Shown here piece by piece: positions 54,469-63,895 of a stretch of 64,000 nt of DNA (position 1 is its first letter; every line of letters starts with the position of its first letter). Made by a program: the position numbers and the translations under genes. The notes under the pieces were generated by a model, which saw nothing but the letters and a program-made list of their open reading frames with translations, had not been told where the DNA came from and made no database searches. Source of the DNA: Maricaulis sp039978735 (GTDB lineage: Bacteria; Pseudomonadota; Alphaproteobacteria; Caulobacterales; Maricaulaceae); the NCBI RefSeq assembly GCF_039978735.1, contig NZ_JBDWAS010000035.1, positions 164,094-228,093 of the forward strand, read 5' to 3'.

Positions 54469-56259
54469 CTAGAAGGCCTCTTCTTCCAGCGCCATCATCG
54501 TGTCGGCGCCGGCTTCGACCTTGGCCAGGTGCATCGCCGCTTCCGGGACCCAGCGGTCGAGGAAATAGCGGCCGGTCTTCAGCTTGGCGGCATAGATCGG
54601 ATCGGTGTCGCCCGCCGCGATCTTCGCCGAAGCCGTCTTGGCCATGCGGGCCCACATATAGGCCAGGCAGGTCAGGCCGAAGAGGTTGAGATAGTCGTGG
54701 CTGCCTGCGCCGGCATGATCGAAATTGTTCAGCGCATTATTCATCAGCCAGTCGGTGGCCTGCTTCAGCTTGCCCTTGCAGCCGGCAACGGCATCGACGA
54801 AAGCCTGCGTCTCGTCATTGCCGCCTTCGGCGACGAAGGCATCGATCTCGGCAAAGAAGGAGGTGATCGGGCGCATGCCGTTCATCGCCAGCTTGCGGCC
54901 GACCAGGTCGAGCGCCTGGATACCGTTCGTGCCTTCATAGATCATGGTGATGCGGGCATCGCGCAGCAGCTGGGACGCGCCCCACTCCTCGGTGAAGCCG
55001 GAGCCGCCATGCACCTGCAGGCCGTTGGAGACCATGTCATAGCCCTTGCCGGTGAGGTAGGACTTCACGATCGGGGTCAGCAGCGCCATGTAATCGCCGG
55101 CCTTTTCGCGCACGGCCGGATCGTCGGACTTCTCTTCCAGATCGCCCTGCAGCGCGGTCCACAGCGCAAAGCAGCGCGCGCCTTCCACAAAGCATTTCTG
55201 GTCCATCAGCATGCGGCGCACATCCGGGTGCACAATGATCGGATCGGCCGGGCCGTCCTGGTTCTTCGGACCGGTCAGGGAGCGGCCCTGCAGGCGATCC
55301 TTCGCGAAGGCGAGGGATTGCTGATAGGCGGCTTCGGCAATGGCATAGCCCTGCAGGCCGACACCGAGCCGGGCTTCGTTCATCATGATAAACATGACTT
55401 TCAGGCCCTTGTTCTCCTCGCCCACGAGCCAGCCGGTCGCCTCGTCATAGTCCATGACGCAGGTGGCATTGCCATGAATGCCCATCTTCTCTTCCAGGCC
55501 GCCGCACTTCAGCGTGTTGCGCTCGCCGGGATCGCCGTTTTCGTCCGGGATGAATTTCGGCACGACGAAGAGCGAGATGCCCTTCACGCCGTCCGGCGCG
55601 CCCTCGATACGGGCCAGGACGAGATGGACGATATTCTCAGCCATGTCGTGCTCGCCGGAGGAGATCCAGATCTTCTGGCCGGTGATCTTGTAGGACCCAT
55701 CGGCCTGCGGCACGGCCTTGGTGCGCAGAAGGCCCAGATCGGTGCCGCAATGCGGCTCGGTCAGGTTCATCGTCCCGCCCCACTGGCAGGAGATCATCTT
55801 GGGCAAATAGAGCCGTTTCTGCTCGTCCGTGCCGGCGGCGGCCAGCGCGGCGGCGGCGCCCAGAGTGAGACCCGGATACATGCCGAACGCCATATTGGCC
55901 GACGACACCATCTCGTTGACGGCCAGGTTCAGCACGTGCGGCAGGCCCTGCCCGCCATATTCCGGATCAGACGACAGGGCCGTCCAGCCGCCTTCGGCCA
56001 TCTGCTTGAACGCATCCTTGAAACCGGTCGGCGTTTTCACATTGCCGTCGGCATCGCGCGTACAGCCTTCCACATCGCCGACCTTGTTGAGCGGCGCAAG
56101 CACGCCCTCGGTGAACTTGGCCCCTTCCTCGAGGATGGCGTCGACCGTGTCGGTGTCGGCATCGGCGAAGCCGGGCAGGCTGGAATACTGGGCGATATCG
56201 AGCACGTCGTGCAGGACAAAACGCTGGTCACGGACCGGGGCGCGGTAGGAGGCAGTCAT
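54469..56259 (-). CDS. acyl-CoA dehydrogenase, long form with C-terminal domain
   Basis: This 596-residue FAD enzyme is the long, alphaproteobacterial type (about 600 residues) with an extra C-terminal region. Motifs are NLTEPHCGTDLGLLRTKA, GQKIWISSGEHDMAENIVHLV, VHGGSGFTEEWGASQLLRDA, and IYEGTNGIQALDL. The large N-terminal lid has HVLNLAVNEMVSSANMAFG. It probably handles long-chain or unusual acyl chains. A MerR regulator is divergent at its head. Confidence 0.95.
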   Translation of the reverse strand: MTASYRAPVRDQRFVLHDVLDIAQYSSLPGFADADTDTVDAILEEGAKFTEGVLAPLNKVGDVEGCTRDADGNVKTPTGFKDAFKQMAEGGWTALSSDPEYGGQGLPHVLNLAVNEMVSSANMAFGMYPGLTLGAAAALAAAGTDEQKRLYLPKMISCQWGGTMNLTEPHCGTDLGLLRTKAVPQADGSYKITGQKIWISSGEHDMAENIVHLVLARIEGAPDGVKGISLFVVPKFIPDENGDPGERNTLKCGGLEEKMGIHGNATCVMDYDEATGWLVGEENKGLKVMFIMMNEARLGVGLQGYAIAEAAYQQSLAFAKDRLQGRSLTGPKNQDGPADPIIVHPDVRRMLMDQKCFVEGARCFALWTALQGDLEEKSDDPAVREKAGDYMALLTPIVKSYLTGKGYDMVSNGLQVHGGSGFTEEWGASQLLRDARITMIYEGTNGIQALDLVGRKLAMNGMRPITSFFAEIDAFVAEGGNDETQAFVDAVAGCKGKLKQATDWLMNNALNNFDHAGAGSHDYLNLFGLTCLAYMWARMAKTASAKIAAGDTDPIYAAKLKTGRYFLDRWVPEAAMHLAKVEAGADTMMALEEEAF

Positions 56260-56314
56260 GGATAAGGTCTCCGAAGGGGCGTTATGAGGTTCTCGGAACG
56301 GGTTGTTGTTCGGG

Positions 56315-56797
56315 TCAGCCGGCGCTCACCCCCGACCAGGGGTCGAGGCGCGCCTGGGCCAGCGCCTCGAAGGCGCGGGCTCGGCGGCGGACATCGTCCG
56401 GCGGCGTACGGTCTTCCAGGCGCTCGCGCATCCAGTCGAGGCCAGCCTGGAGTTCGGCGATGGCGCGCTCGACATCCTCGCGCTGGCGCTTGAGCACTTC
56501 GATACGGCCGACAAAGCGGTCGATCGCCGGCTCAAGGCGCTCGCGGCCGCCGCGGTCGATCGCCTCGAGATCGAGGATTTCCTTGATCTCGTCGAGGGCG
56601 AAGCCGACGCGCTTGCCGCGCAGGATGAGTTCGACCCGGGCCCGGTCGGCGGCGGAATAGATCCGCGCCGCGCCGCGACGATCCGGATTGATCATCCCTT
56701 TCTGTTCGTAAAAGCGCAGGGTGCGCGGGGTCACGCCGAACTCGTGAGCGAGCTCGCGGATGGTGAATTCGGAATCGGGAGCGACCGGTTTGACCAT
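56315..56797 (-). CDS. MerR-family transcription regulator at the head of the beta-oxidation cluster
   Basis: This 160-residue protein has the MerR helix-turn-helix (FTIRELAHEFGVTPRTLRFYEQKGMI at residues 13-38) and a long dimerisation helix (RARVELILRGKRVGFALDEIKEIL). Metal-site Cys are absent, so this is not the heavy-metal type; LiuR-like members sense acyl-CoA. It reads in the same direction as the acyl-CoA dehydrogenase 54469, 56 nt upstream, and probably regulates the cluster. A GTG 6 codons upstream is an alternative start. Confidence 0.88.
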   Translation of the reverse strand: MVKPVAPDSEFTIRELAHEFGVTPRTLRFYEQKGMINPDRRGAARIYSAADRARVELILRGKRVGFALDEIKEILDLEAIDRGGRERLEPAIDRFVGRIEVLKRQREDVERAIAELQAGLDWMRERLEDRTPPDDVRRRARAFEALAQARLDPWSGVSAG

Positions 56798-56918
56798 GGA
56801 GTGAATGGTGTTCACAAACTTACGCGAACGTCAACGTCAAATCTGTGACATCGGGCAATTCTGTGGCAGACCCGCCTTTGCCCTTCCATCGCGGCGCCAC
56901 TCACGGCAAAGTCGCACC

Positions 56919-58526
56919 ATGCCGATCCTTGACCGTTCTTTCGCGTATGCCCTCGGGGCCCTGTCCACCCTGCTCGCCGCCGCCCAGCCCGGGCTGGCGC
57001 TGCAGGCCGGTGAAACCCAGCCGGACCCGGGCTTTTCCATTCTCGATCCGGATGCGGAACAGGACGAGGCAACGTCTCCCGCCACGAACGAAGCCCCGGC
57101 CGCCGCGCAAGCCGCCATCGCGGGGCCCTGGCTGGATCGCGAACACTATCTCCAGGCCCGCGGCAATCGCAGCGACGCCGTGATCCGGACCCGCTGGCGG
57201 GTCGAGACCGTCTCGGTCGAGGGCGAAGATATCGGGACCGAACAGCGCGAGATCGTCATCGGCGACGGCTACGCGACGGAGCCGGGATCGAGCGAGGACC
57301 GCACGATCCAGGACTTCGCGACCGGACGCACGCTCACCCGGATCCAGTCCTTGGACGGCCCGGTCATGCGCAACACGCCGATCGTCGCTCACGTTCATCG
57401 CCAGATGAATACATTCGCCTTCTACACCCAGGGCGGCGAGCTGAACGAGGTAACCGGTCCGGGCGGCATCCAGTTCGAGCGCTTCTGGATCGAGGCCGCC
57501 ATGGGGGTGCGCCTGTCCAGCGTCGACCTGCTGGTCGAGATCGATGACGAGGGCCATACCGGCGTGCGGCGCTCGGCGCTGGGCAGCGAGATTTTCGGCT
57601 TCGACATCGACAATACCGGCACGCGCGAACAAGCCGAGCTGTTCCGCGCCTGGATGCGCCACGCCCTGGCGGTCCACCCCGACGCCCTTGCCGCACTCGA
57701 TCCCGAATTCGGCATTCCGGAGCGTTTCAGCTTTGTCGTGTTCAGCCCTTCGAGCCCGGCGGGCCGGCGCGAGACCTGGACCCGGCTCAATGCCAGCACG
57801 GGCGAAGCCGCCTTCCCCTGGCCCGAGAACGTCCCGCCCGCCCCGGCGGAAGGCTATGAGGTCGCCAATCCGGCGACGACGCGCCTGCTCGCAGCGGGGC
57901 TCGAAGCCATGCGCGCACCGGCCGCGGCCCGGCCGACCGATTCCACCTTCATCGCCGCATCCCAGGCCGCCCAGCGCCGCGCCGACATGGCCGGCGCCTA
58001 TCTCGCACTCTACCAGTCCGGCCACCATTCCGGCCCCTGCCAGCCCCGTTCGCCCCGGCCGCTGTGCAATCGTTTCAGCCAGATCACGGCCGCCGGCATC
58101 GGCAATGCCGAGTTCGAGACCCTGTCCTCGGCGATGGCGGCAATGAGCGAGAACCCGGCCGCCGCGCTGGATACTTTCCGCACCCATCTGCACCGCGATG
58201 CCTTTGCCGGTGCAGCCGCCCATGCACTCGCCGCCCAGACCGTCGCCGCCCTGCGCACGACCGATGGCGAAGCCGCAACCGACCTCGATCCGATGGCCCT
58301 GTTTGCCGACAGCGCAGAGGATGACCCCCACGCCCCGCTGACCTACTGGCATGCCGGCCGGTATGCCGCCGGGGCCGGCGATGTCGAGTCGGCCTGGCTG
58401 CTGTTCGACCTCGCCCGCGCCCTGCCCGCCGACGGACCGCTTCCCATCACACAGGAGGCGACGGCAATGCAGGAACAATTGCGGACACTTGCGCCCGGTT
58501 TCTTCGGTCCCGCCCAACAGCGTTAA
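56919..58526 (+). CDS. hypothetical secreted protein of 535 residues
   Basis: The protein starts MPILDRSFAYALGALSTLLAAAQPGLALQ, a signal peptide, followed by an Asp/Glu/Pro/Ala-rich linker. The mature part is beta-rich at first (VIRTRWRVETVSVEGEDIG, DGYATEPGSS) and helical at the end with CQPRSPRPLCNRF, a possible disulphide. The repeated ALAAQTVAALRTTDGE and AWLLFDLARALPADGP helices near the C-terminus look TPR-like. No family recognised. It precedes podJ by 190 nt. Confidence 0.65.
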   Translation: MPILDRSFAYALGALSTLLAAAQPGLALQAGETQPDPGFSILDPDAEQDEATSPATNEAPAAAQAAIAGPWLDREHYLQARGNRSDAVIRTRWRVETVSVEGEDIGTEQREIVIGDGYATEPGSSEDRTIQDFATGRTLTRIQSLDGPVMRNTPIVAHVHRQMNTFAFYTQGGELNEVTGPGGIQFERFWIEAAMGVRLSSVDLLVEIDDEGHTGVRRSALGSEIFGFDIDNTGTREQAELFRAWMRHALAVHPDALAALDPEFGIPERFSFVVFSPSSPAGRRETWTRLNASTGEAAFPWPENVPPAPAEGYEVANPATTRLLAAGLEAMRAPAAARPTDSTFIAASQAAQRRADMAGAYLALYQSGHHSGPCQPRSPRPLCNRFSQITAAGIGNAEFETLSSAMAAMSENPAAALDTFRTHLHRDAFAGAAAHALAAQTVAALRTTDGEAATDLDPMALFADSAEDDPHAPLTYWHAGRYAAGAGDVESAWLLFDLARALPADGPLPITQEATAMQEQLRTLAPGFFGPAQQR

Positions 58527-58560
58527 TACGGTAATCCACACATTTTACGGCGCGTTAACC

Positions 58561-58711
58561 GAGTCAGAGCCTTGTGTTGACTCATGAAATTGGCTTGTGG
58601 GTCAACGCCTGCGATTCGGTGTGGAAACACTACATCTTGGGTCCCGGGCTTCGGTTTACACAATATTAACCGCAGAATAGCGTGGAGCGGTTAGGTTTGA
58701 GCGAGCGATTC
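58561..58711. promoter_or_regulatory. cluster of four GANTC sites upstream of podJ
   Basis: GAGTC (58561), GACTC (58579), GATTC (58613) and GATTC (58707) lie in the 190-nt region before podJ. GANTC is the target of the CcrM adenine methylase, and in Caulobacter podJ is known to be cell-cycle regulated with GcrA/CcrM involved. Four sites in this space are more than expected in high-GC DNA. Confidence 0.7.
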
Positions 58712-58714
58712 GGA

Positions 58715-61700
58715 ATGTCGTCCAGTGGTCCTTGGAGCGTGAAAGGGATCGATCCCCGCGCCCGGGCGCGCGCCAAAACCGCGGCGCGTCGCGAGGGACT
58801 GACGCTGGGCGAATGGATCAACCGTGTCATCCTTGACGGTTCCGACCCGTCCAACCCGCAATGGGACGATGCGCTGGAGGCCTATCCGGGCTTCGGCGGC
58901 GGCTCGGCCCTGAGCGAGGAGGATGACCGTCTGCTGCGCGCCATGGTGAACCGCCTTACCGAGCGCGTTGAATCCTCCGAAAAACTCTCCGCCCGCACCC
59001 TGTCCGGCATCGACAAGGCGATCACCCAGCTGGCCGACAAGATCAGCAAGAATGGCGAGCGCTACAGCGCCGAGCTGGCCGCGGCCCAGGAAAGCCTGGA
59101 ACGCGTCCGCAAGGGCCAGGACGAGCTGGGCGACCGCGTCCGCTCTCTGGAAACCACGCCGCCGGGCTCCGGTTCCACCGAGGATGTGCGCGCGGTCGAG
59201 ACCACCATCATGAAGCTGGCGCGCCGGCTCTATGAGCACGAGAACGATACCGCCGCGCGGCTGCACGCCGTCGACGAGGACACACGCTCCGTCTCCGAAA
59301 CGCTGGAAGCCCGCCTCGCCCGGCTGGAAGCGCGCGCCGAGGACACGGTCGACCGCAATCGCAAGCGCGACGACGAGACCGCCCGCACGATCAACGGCCT
59401 GCGCACCGTCACCGAGACCCTGAAGGCCCGCGTCGAGGGCGCCGAACGCATCACCAATGACGCCGCGCGTGCTCTGGAGAGCTCGGTCGCCCGTCTCGAC
59501 GATCGCATGCGGAATCTTGAGACCCGCAATTCCGGCGACACGGTCGAACTGGAACGCCGTTTCGAACGCCTGTCCGACGATGTCGCGCGGATCATCGCCG
59601 AAACCCGCAGCCAGGTCGCCCAGGCCGTGTCCGGTGCCGCCTCCGAGCCGCGCATCGACCGTCTTGAGGATGCCCTCACCCGGGCGATGACCCGGATGGA
59701 CGAGGCCGAGCGCCGCCAGGGCGACAACATGTCCCGGCTGGGCCGCGAGATCACCAAGCTGGCCGGTGCCATCGACCGCCGCCTCAGCGAGAGCGAGCGC
59801 CGCTCTGCCGAAGCCCTGCGCGAGAGCCAGTCCGAGAGCAAGCTGGACCGCCGCCTCGACGCGGTGCGCCAGGAAAGCCGCGACGCAATCAAGCAGATGG
59901 GCGAGGACGTCACCCGTCTGGGCCGTTCGCTGGCCGACCGGATCGAGCAGTCCGAACGCCGCGCCAATACGGTCGTCGAGACGGCGACCGACCGCATGGC
60001 GGAGATGATCGAGAAGTTCGACACCCACCGCACCGCCCGCGAGGAAGATCTCGAGGACCGCCTGCGCCAGTCCGAAGAGCGCACGGCCAAGCGGATCGAG
60101 GATGCGCTGGGCAGTGTCCAGGAACGCATGGCATCGGTACGCTCGGAGACCGAAGAGGCCCTCTCCCCGGTCCAGCGCGCAATGTCTGCCCTCGCCGACC
60201 GCCTCGAAGCCATCGAGGGTCGTCAGGCGCCCAAGTCCGACCCCGCCGATACGCCCGCCGACAGCGCTGACGAGGTAGAAGAGGACATTGATTTCGACAC
60301 GCCGCTCGGCCCGCCGCCGCAGGCCGAAACGCCGGCCGGCGACTTCGACGATGGCGAAAACGATCCTTTCCTGGCCGAGATGAATGCCCAGCCGGCACCG
60401 CGCCCGCAGCGGCCGGCCGAGCCGCAGCCGGAACGCCCGCGCCGCCGCCGCGCCCGTGCCGAGACTGCACCGGCAGACGCCGTGCTTGCCCAGCCGGCTC
60501 CGGTCCAGCCGCAACAGCCGCCGGCCCGCCGTCCGCGCCCGTCCGGACGTCTGGGCGCCACGGCCGATGCCGACTTCCTCGCCGCCGCCCGCGAACGCAC
60601 CCGCTCGACCGCCTATCACCCGGGCGCCGACACGCCGCAGCGCCAGTCCCGCATGGGCCGGCTGGCGCTCTATGCCCTGCCCGTGATCGCCCTGGTCATG
60701 CTCACCGGCGCCGGTGTGATCCTGGTCTGGGAAGCGATGCAGGGTGACAGCGAACGCGAGACCGCCAATGCCGCGGTCGAGCGCGACTTCATCGCCCAGG
60801 TCGAGGCCGGCTTCTCCAGCGAGGCCGGTGCCGCCACGACTGCAACGGGACCGGAGCAGGCCGACACCCCGCCCGCCGGAACCCAGACCGCTGACGCGTC
60901 CGAAGCCGTCACGCCGCCGGCCGAAGCGCCTGTCGCCAACGAGCCGCCCGCCCGCGAGCCCGCCGCCACACGTGAACCGGCGACGCCGCCGGCGAATGCG
61001 GTTGCCGATGCATCCGGCACCGTCATGCCGGCCAGCGAACCGGTCAGCACGCCGGAACCGGCCGCCGCGCCGGCAACGGGCAGCGCCACCGGCCGGATGA
61101 CGCTGGAAAGCGCCGCCTCGGAAGGCCATCCCGTCGCCCGCTACCAGCTGGGCCTGCAGGCGCTGGAAAGCGGCGACGCCGAAACCGCCGCCATCCTGCT
61201 GCGCCGCGCCGCCGAACAGGGTGTGCCGGCGGCCCAATACCGCTACGCCAAACTGCTGGAAACCGGCGAAGGCGTCGAACAGGATCTGGAAGACGCCCGC
61301 CGCTGGACCGAGCGCGCCGCCAATGCCGGCCATCGCCGCGCCATGCACAATCTGGGTGTGATGTACTATTATGGCACCGGCGTTGCGGAGAATATCGAGA
61401 CCGCGGCGCGCTGGTTCCAGGAGGCCGCCTTGCTTGGGCTGCGGGATTCCCAGTTCAATCTTGCCCTGCTCTACGAGTCCGGCGACGGCGTGCCGCTGAG
61501 CCTGCCGGACGCTTATGCCTGGTTCACGATCGCCTCGATGACGGGCAGCGATCCGACCGCCGGCGAACGCGCCCGCGCCGTATCCGAACAGCTCGACCCG
61601 GCGGCCCTGGCGGAAGCCCAGGCGACGGCCGACGGCTTCACCCCGCGCCCGCTCGATGCCGAGGCCAACGGGCTCTACAACAATCTGCCCTGGGACCGCA

Positions 61701-61903
61701 CGGTGACCACGGATACCGCCCAGGTCCGCCGCGCCCAGGGCTTCCTGTCGGTGCTCGGCTATGCGCCGGGTCCGATCGATGGCGAGATGGGCGGCCGCAC
61801 CCGCGACGCCATCATGGCTTTCGAAGCCGATCAAGGCCTGCCCCGCACCGGACGTGTCGACGCTGTTCTCATCGAACGGCTCGAGCGTGCGGCCGCGGGC
61901 TAG
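58715..61903 (+). CDS. podJ: PodJ-like polar organelle development protein
   Basis: This 1062-residue protein has the PodJ layout. The N-terminus (GPWSVKGIDPRARARAKTAAR) matches the cytoplasmic polarity region. It continues as a coiled coil of about 500 residues with few Pro, then a Pro/Glu-rich part, one membrane segment near residue 649-672 (LALYALPVIALVMLTGAGVI), a periplasmic linker rich in Ala/Pro, Sel1-like repeats around 795-930 (HPVARYQLGLQALESGDAE, AAQYRYAKLLETGEGVEQD, AMHNLGVMYYYGTGVAEN, SQFNLALLYESGDG) and a C-terminal peptidoglycan-binding domain (VRRAQGFLSVLGYAPGPIDG). In Caulobacter PodJ recruits polar proteins and is needed for pilus and holdfast placement. I chose ATG 58715; a GTG at 58682 adds 11 residues. 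Confidence 0.93.
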   Translation: MSSSGPWSVKGIDPRARARAKTAARREGLTLGEWINRVILDGSDPSNPQWDDALEAYPGFGGGSALSEEDDRLLRAMVNRLTERVESSEKLSARTLSGIDKAITQLADKISKNGERYSAELAAAQESLERVRKGQDELGDRVRSLETTPPGSGSTEDVRAVETTIMKLARRLYEHENDTAARLHAVDEDTRSVSETLEARLARLEARAEDTVDRNRKRDDETARTINGLRTVTETLKARVEGAERITNDAARALESSVARLDDRMRNLETRNSGDTVELERRFERLSDDVARIIAETRSQVAQAVSGAASEPRIDRLEDALTRAMTRMDEAERRQGDNMSRLGREITKLAGAIDRRLSESERRSAEALRESQSESKLDRRLDAVRQESRDAIKQMGEDVTRLGRSLADRIEQSERRANTVVETATDRMAEMIEKFDTHRTAREEDLEDRLRQSEERTAKRIEDALGSVQERMASVRSETEEALSPVQRAMSALADRLEAIEGRQAPKSDPADTPADSADEVEEDIDFDTPLGPPPQAETPAGDFDDGENDPFLAEMNAQPAPRPQRPAEPQPERPRRRRARAETAPADAVLAQPAPVQPQQPPARRPRPSGRLGATADADFLAAARERTRSTAYHPGADTPQRQSRMGRLALYALPVIALVMLTGAGVILVWEAMQGDSERETANAAVERDFIAQVEAGFSSEAGAATTATGPEQADTPPAGTQTADASEAVTPPAEAPVANEPPAREPAATREPATPPANAVADASGTVMPASEPVSTPEPAAAPATGSATGRMTLESAASEGHPVARYQLGLQALESGDAETAAILLRRAAEQGVPAAQYRYAKLLETGEGVEQDLEDARRWTERAANAGHRRAMHNLGVMYYYGTGVAENIETAARWFQEAALLGLRDSQFNLALLYESGDGVPLSLPDAYAWFTIASMTGSDPTAGERARAVSEQLDPAALAEAQATADGFTPRPLDAEANGLYNNLPWDRTVTTDTAQVRRAQGFLSVLGYAPGPIDGEMGGRTRDAIMAFEADQGLPRTGRVDAVLIERLERAAAG

Positions 61904-61910
61904 TCCGGCG

Positions 61911-62849
61911 GTGCAGATCTACCTCCCGATCGCGGAAATTTCGGTCAACGTCTTCGTGCTGCTCGGTCTCGGGACCGGGGTCGGGTTCCTGTCGGGCATG
62001 TTCGGCGTGGGCGGCGGCTTCCTGATGACGCCGCTGCTCTTCTTCATCGGCATTCCGCCCGCCGTCGCCGTGTCGACCCAGGCCAACCAGATCTGCGCCT
62101 CTTCCGCCTCCGGCGCCCTGGCCCACTGGAAACGCAAGACGCTCGACCTCAAGATGGGCCTCCTCCTGCTGGCCGGCGGCTCGGCCGGCTCGATCCTCGG
62201 CGTCCAGCTGTTCGCCTATCTGCGCAGCCTGGGCCAGATCGACCTCTTCATCTCGCTCTCCTATGTCGGCTTCCTGGGGATTATCGGCGGGCTGATGTTC
62301 CTGGAAAGCGTGCGCGCCATCCTGCGCCGCAATGCCGGCGGGGCCCGCCGCGCCGGTACCGGTGGCGGCCGCCGTCGCCGCACCTGGATCGACCGCCTGC
62401 CCTTCAAGATGCGCTTCCCGACATCGGGCCTCTACATCTCGGTCATCCCGCCCGTCGCCATCGGCGTCCTGGTCGGCACCCTGGCCGCCATCATGGGCGT
62501 GGGCGGCGGCTTCGTGATGGTGCCGGCGATGATCTACATCCTGCGCATGCCGACCAATGTCGTCGTCGGCACCTCGCTGTTCCAGATCCTGTTCGTCACC
62601 GCCCTGACCACCGTTCTGCAGGCCGGCCAGAACCAGACAGTCGATATCGTCCTGGCGATGCTGCTCACCGTCGGCGGCGTGGTCGGCGCCCAGTTCGGCG
62701 CCCGCGCCGGGCGTCACATGAAGGCCGAGGAATTGCGCGCCCTGCTGGCCTTCATGGTCCTTGCGGTCTGCCTGAAACTGGGCTGGGATCTTGTGGTCAC
62801 GCCGGCCGACCTGTTCGAGGTCATGCAGCACGGGCGCGAGGGGCTGTGA
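61911..62849 (+). CDS. TSUP-family transporter
   Basis: This 312-residue membrane protein has eight or so membrane segments and two GVGGGF repeats (LSGMFGVGGGFLMTP and AAIMGVGGGFVMVPAM), the mark of the TauE/SafE (TSUP) family that carries sulphonates, sulphite or similar anions. The start is GTG at 61911, 8 nt after the PodJ stop, reading VQIYLPIAEISVNV. The next gene follows after 1 nt, so the three genes from podJ may be one transcript. Confidence 0.92.
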   Translation: MQIYLPIAEISVNVFVLLGLGTGVGFLSGMFGVGGGFLMTPLLFFIGIPPAVAVSTQANQICASSASGALAHWKRKTLDLKMGLLLLAGGSAGSILGVQLFAYLRSLGQIDLFISLSYVGFLGIIGGLMFLESVRAILRRNAGGARRAGTGGGRRRRTWIDRLPFKMRFPTSGLYISVIPPVAIGVLVGTLAAIMGVGGGFVMVPAMIYILRMPTNVVVGTSLFQILFVTALTTVLQAGQNQTVDIVLAMLLTVGGVVGAQFGARAGRHMKAEELRALLAFMVLAVCLKLGWDLVVTPADLFEVMQHGREGL

Positions 62850-62850
62850 G

Positions 62851-63609
62851 ATGATCGGCGCCCTCCTCTTCTCGCTCGCCCTGCAAGGCCAGCCCACCCT
62901 CCTGACCAGCGAACCGCCCAGCATCGTCGCGGCGCTGACCCATGAGACCGTCGAGATCCGCGAGGACTTCTCCGGCCAGGAACTCGTGCTCTACGGCGCC
63001 ACACGCGGCATGACCATCCAGGACGAGATCGTCGTCGTGCTGCGCGGCCCGGCGCGCGATCTGCGGGTGATGGAAAAGCAGCGCAATTTCGGCATCTGGG
63101 TCAATTCCGCACCGCTCGAATTCGAGAACATCCCCAGCTATTACGCCATCGCGACCTCGCTGCCGCTGGAGGAAATCGCGACGCCGGAGAGTCTGGCCGG
63201 ATCGGGCATCGGCCTGCCCGCCACGCTCGCCATCCGCGCCGCGCCGACCGCTGCGGAAACAGAGCGCGATATCCGCCCCTATCTCGACGCGATCGGCCGC
63301 GCCGGAAGCCGCAACAATCTCTACGCCGAAGCCCAGCGCGGCGTGGAGGTCCTCGATGGCGGCCTGTTCCGCGCCACCATCTCCCTGCCGCCCCTGACGC
63401 CGGTCGGCAATTACGTCGCCGAGGTCTATCTCTTCCGCGACGGCCGCGCCGTGGCCAGCCGCTCGGCCAGCCTGCGCGTGGAAAAGGCCGGCCTGGAACG
63501 CTTCGTCTACGAGTTTGCCCATGACTGGCCCTGGCTGTACGGCCTGTTCTGCGTCGTCCTGGCCGTCCTCGCCGGCTATGCCGGCTATCTCGCCTTCAAC
63601 CGCCGCTAA
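62851..63609 (+). CDS. TIGR02186-family membrane-anchored protein
   Basis: This 252-residue protein starts MIGALLFSLALQGQPTLLTSE (signal peptide). The domain has EIREDFSGQELVLYGATRG, IVVVLRGPARDLRVMEKQRNFGIWVN and RDGRAVASRSASLRVEKAG. It ends with a membrane segment (WPWLYGLFCVVLAVLAGYAGYLAFNRR). Proteins of this type are found beside TSUP transporters in alphaproteobacteria; function is unknown but a partner role is likely. The start follows the transporter stop after one base. Confidence 0.85.
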   Translation: MIGALLFSLALQGQPTLLTSEPPSIVAALTHETVEIREDFSGQELVLYGATRGMTIQDEIVVVLRGPARDLRVMEKQRNFGIWVNSAPLEFENIPSYYAIATSLPLEEIATPESLAGSGIGLPATLAIRAAPTAAETERDIRPYLDAIGRAGSRNNLYAEAQRGVEVLDGGLFRATISLPPLTPVGNYVAEVYLFRDGRAVASRSASLRVEKAGLERFVYEFAHDWPWLYGLFCVVLAVLAGYAGYLAFNRR

Positions 63610-63650
63610 GCGGGCAGACGCACTTTCTCTTCTTCCACCACCTCGCGCCG

Positions 63651-63895
63651 CTTCCCCCGGCCTTGTGCCGGGGCCCGGTTGAGCCTCCTCCTGAAACGCC
63701 GCCAGGTCCCGGAACAGGTCCGGGGAAAGCGGACGTGCGCATTTCAACCTCTTCCATTTTTCCCGGCCACCCGCTTTCGCGGGCGCAGGCTTCAGCCTGC
63801 GCAGGCAGGCTGCAGATCCGGGATCTGCTTTGCTGCGTGAAGCGTGAGCCGCGTCCAGCCGGTCCCGGACAGCGCTGCGCGCTTCCGGGAAAAAT
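63651..63895. repeat. intergenic repeats at the window end
   Basis: A family A palindrome (63651-63730, arms CTTCCCCCGG and CCGGGGAAAG) and a divergent family G hairpin (63757-63895, TTTTCCCGGCC...GGGAAAAA) lie between the TIGR02186 gene and the end of the window. I see no gene in 63610-64000. Confidence 0.65.

Noticed and set aside
53173..56265. Long plus-strand frame opposite the acyl-CoA dehydrogenases
   Set aside because: It is the antisense shadow of two clear enzymes; no ribosome site or domain is visible.
58691..61834. Long minus-strand frame opposite podJ
   Set aside because: It mirrors the third-position bias of podJ; the protein is Gly/Arg-rich with no motif.
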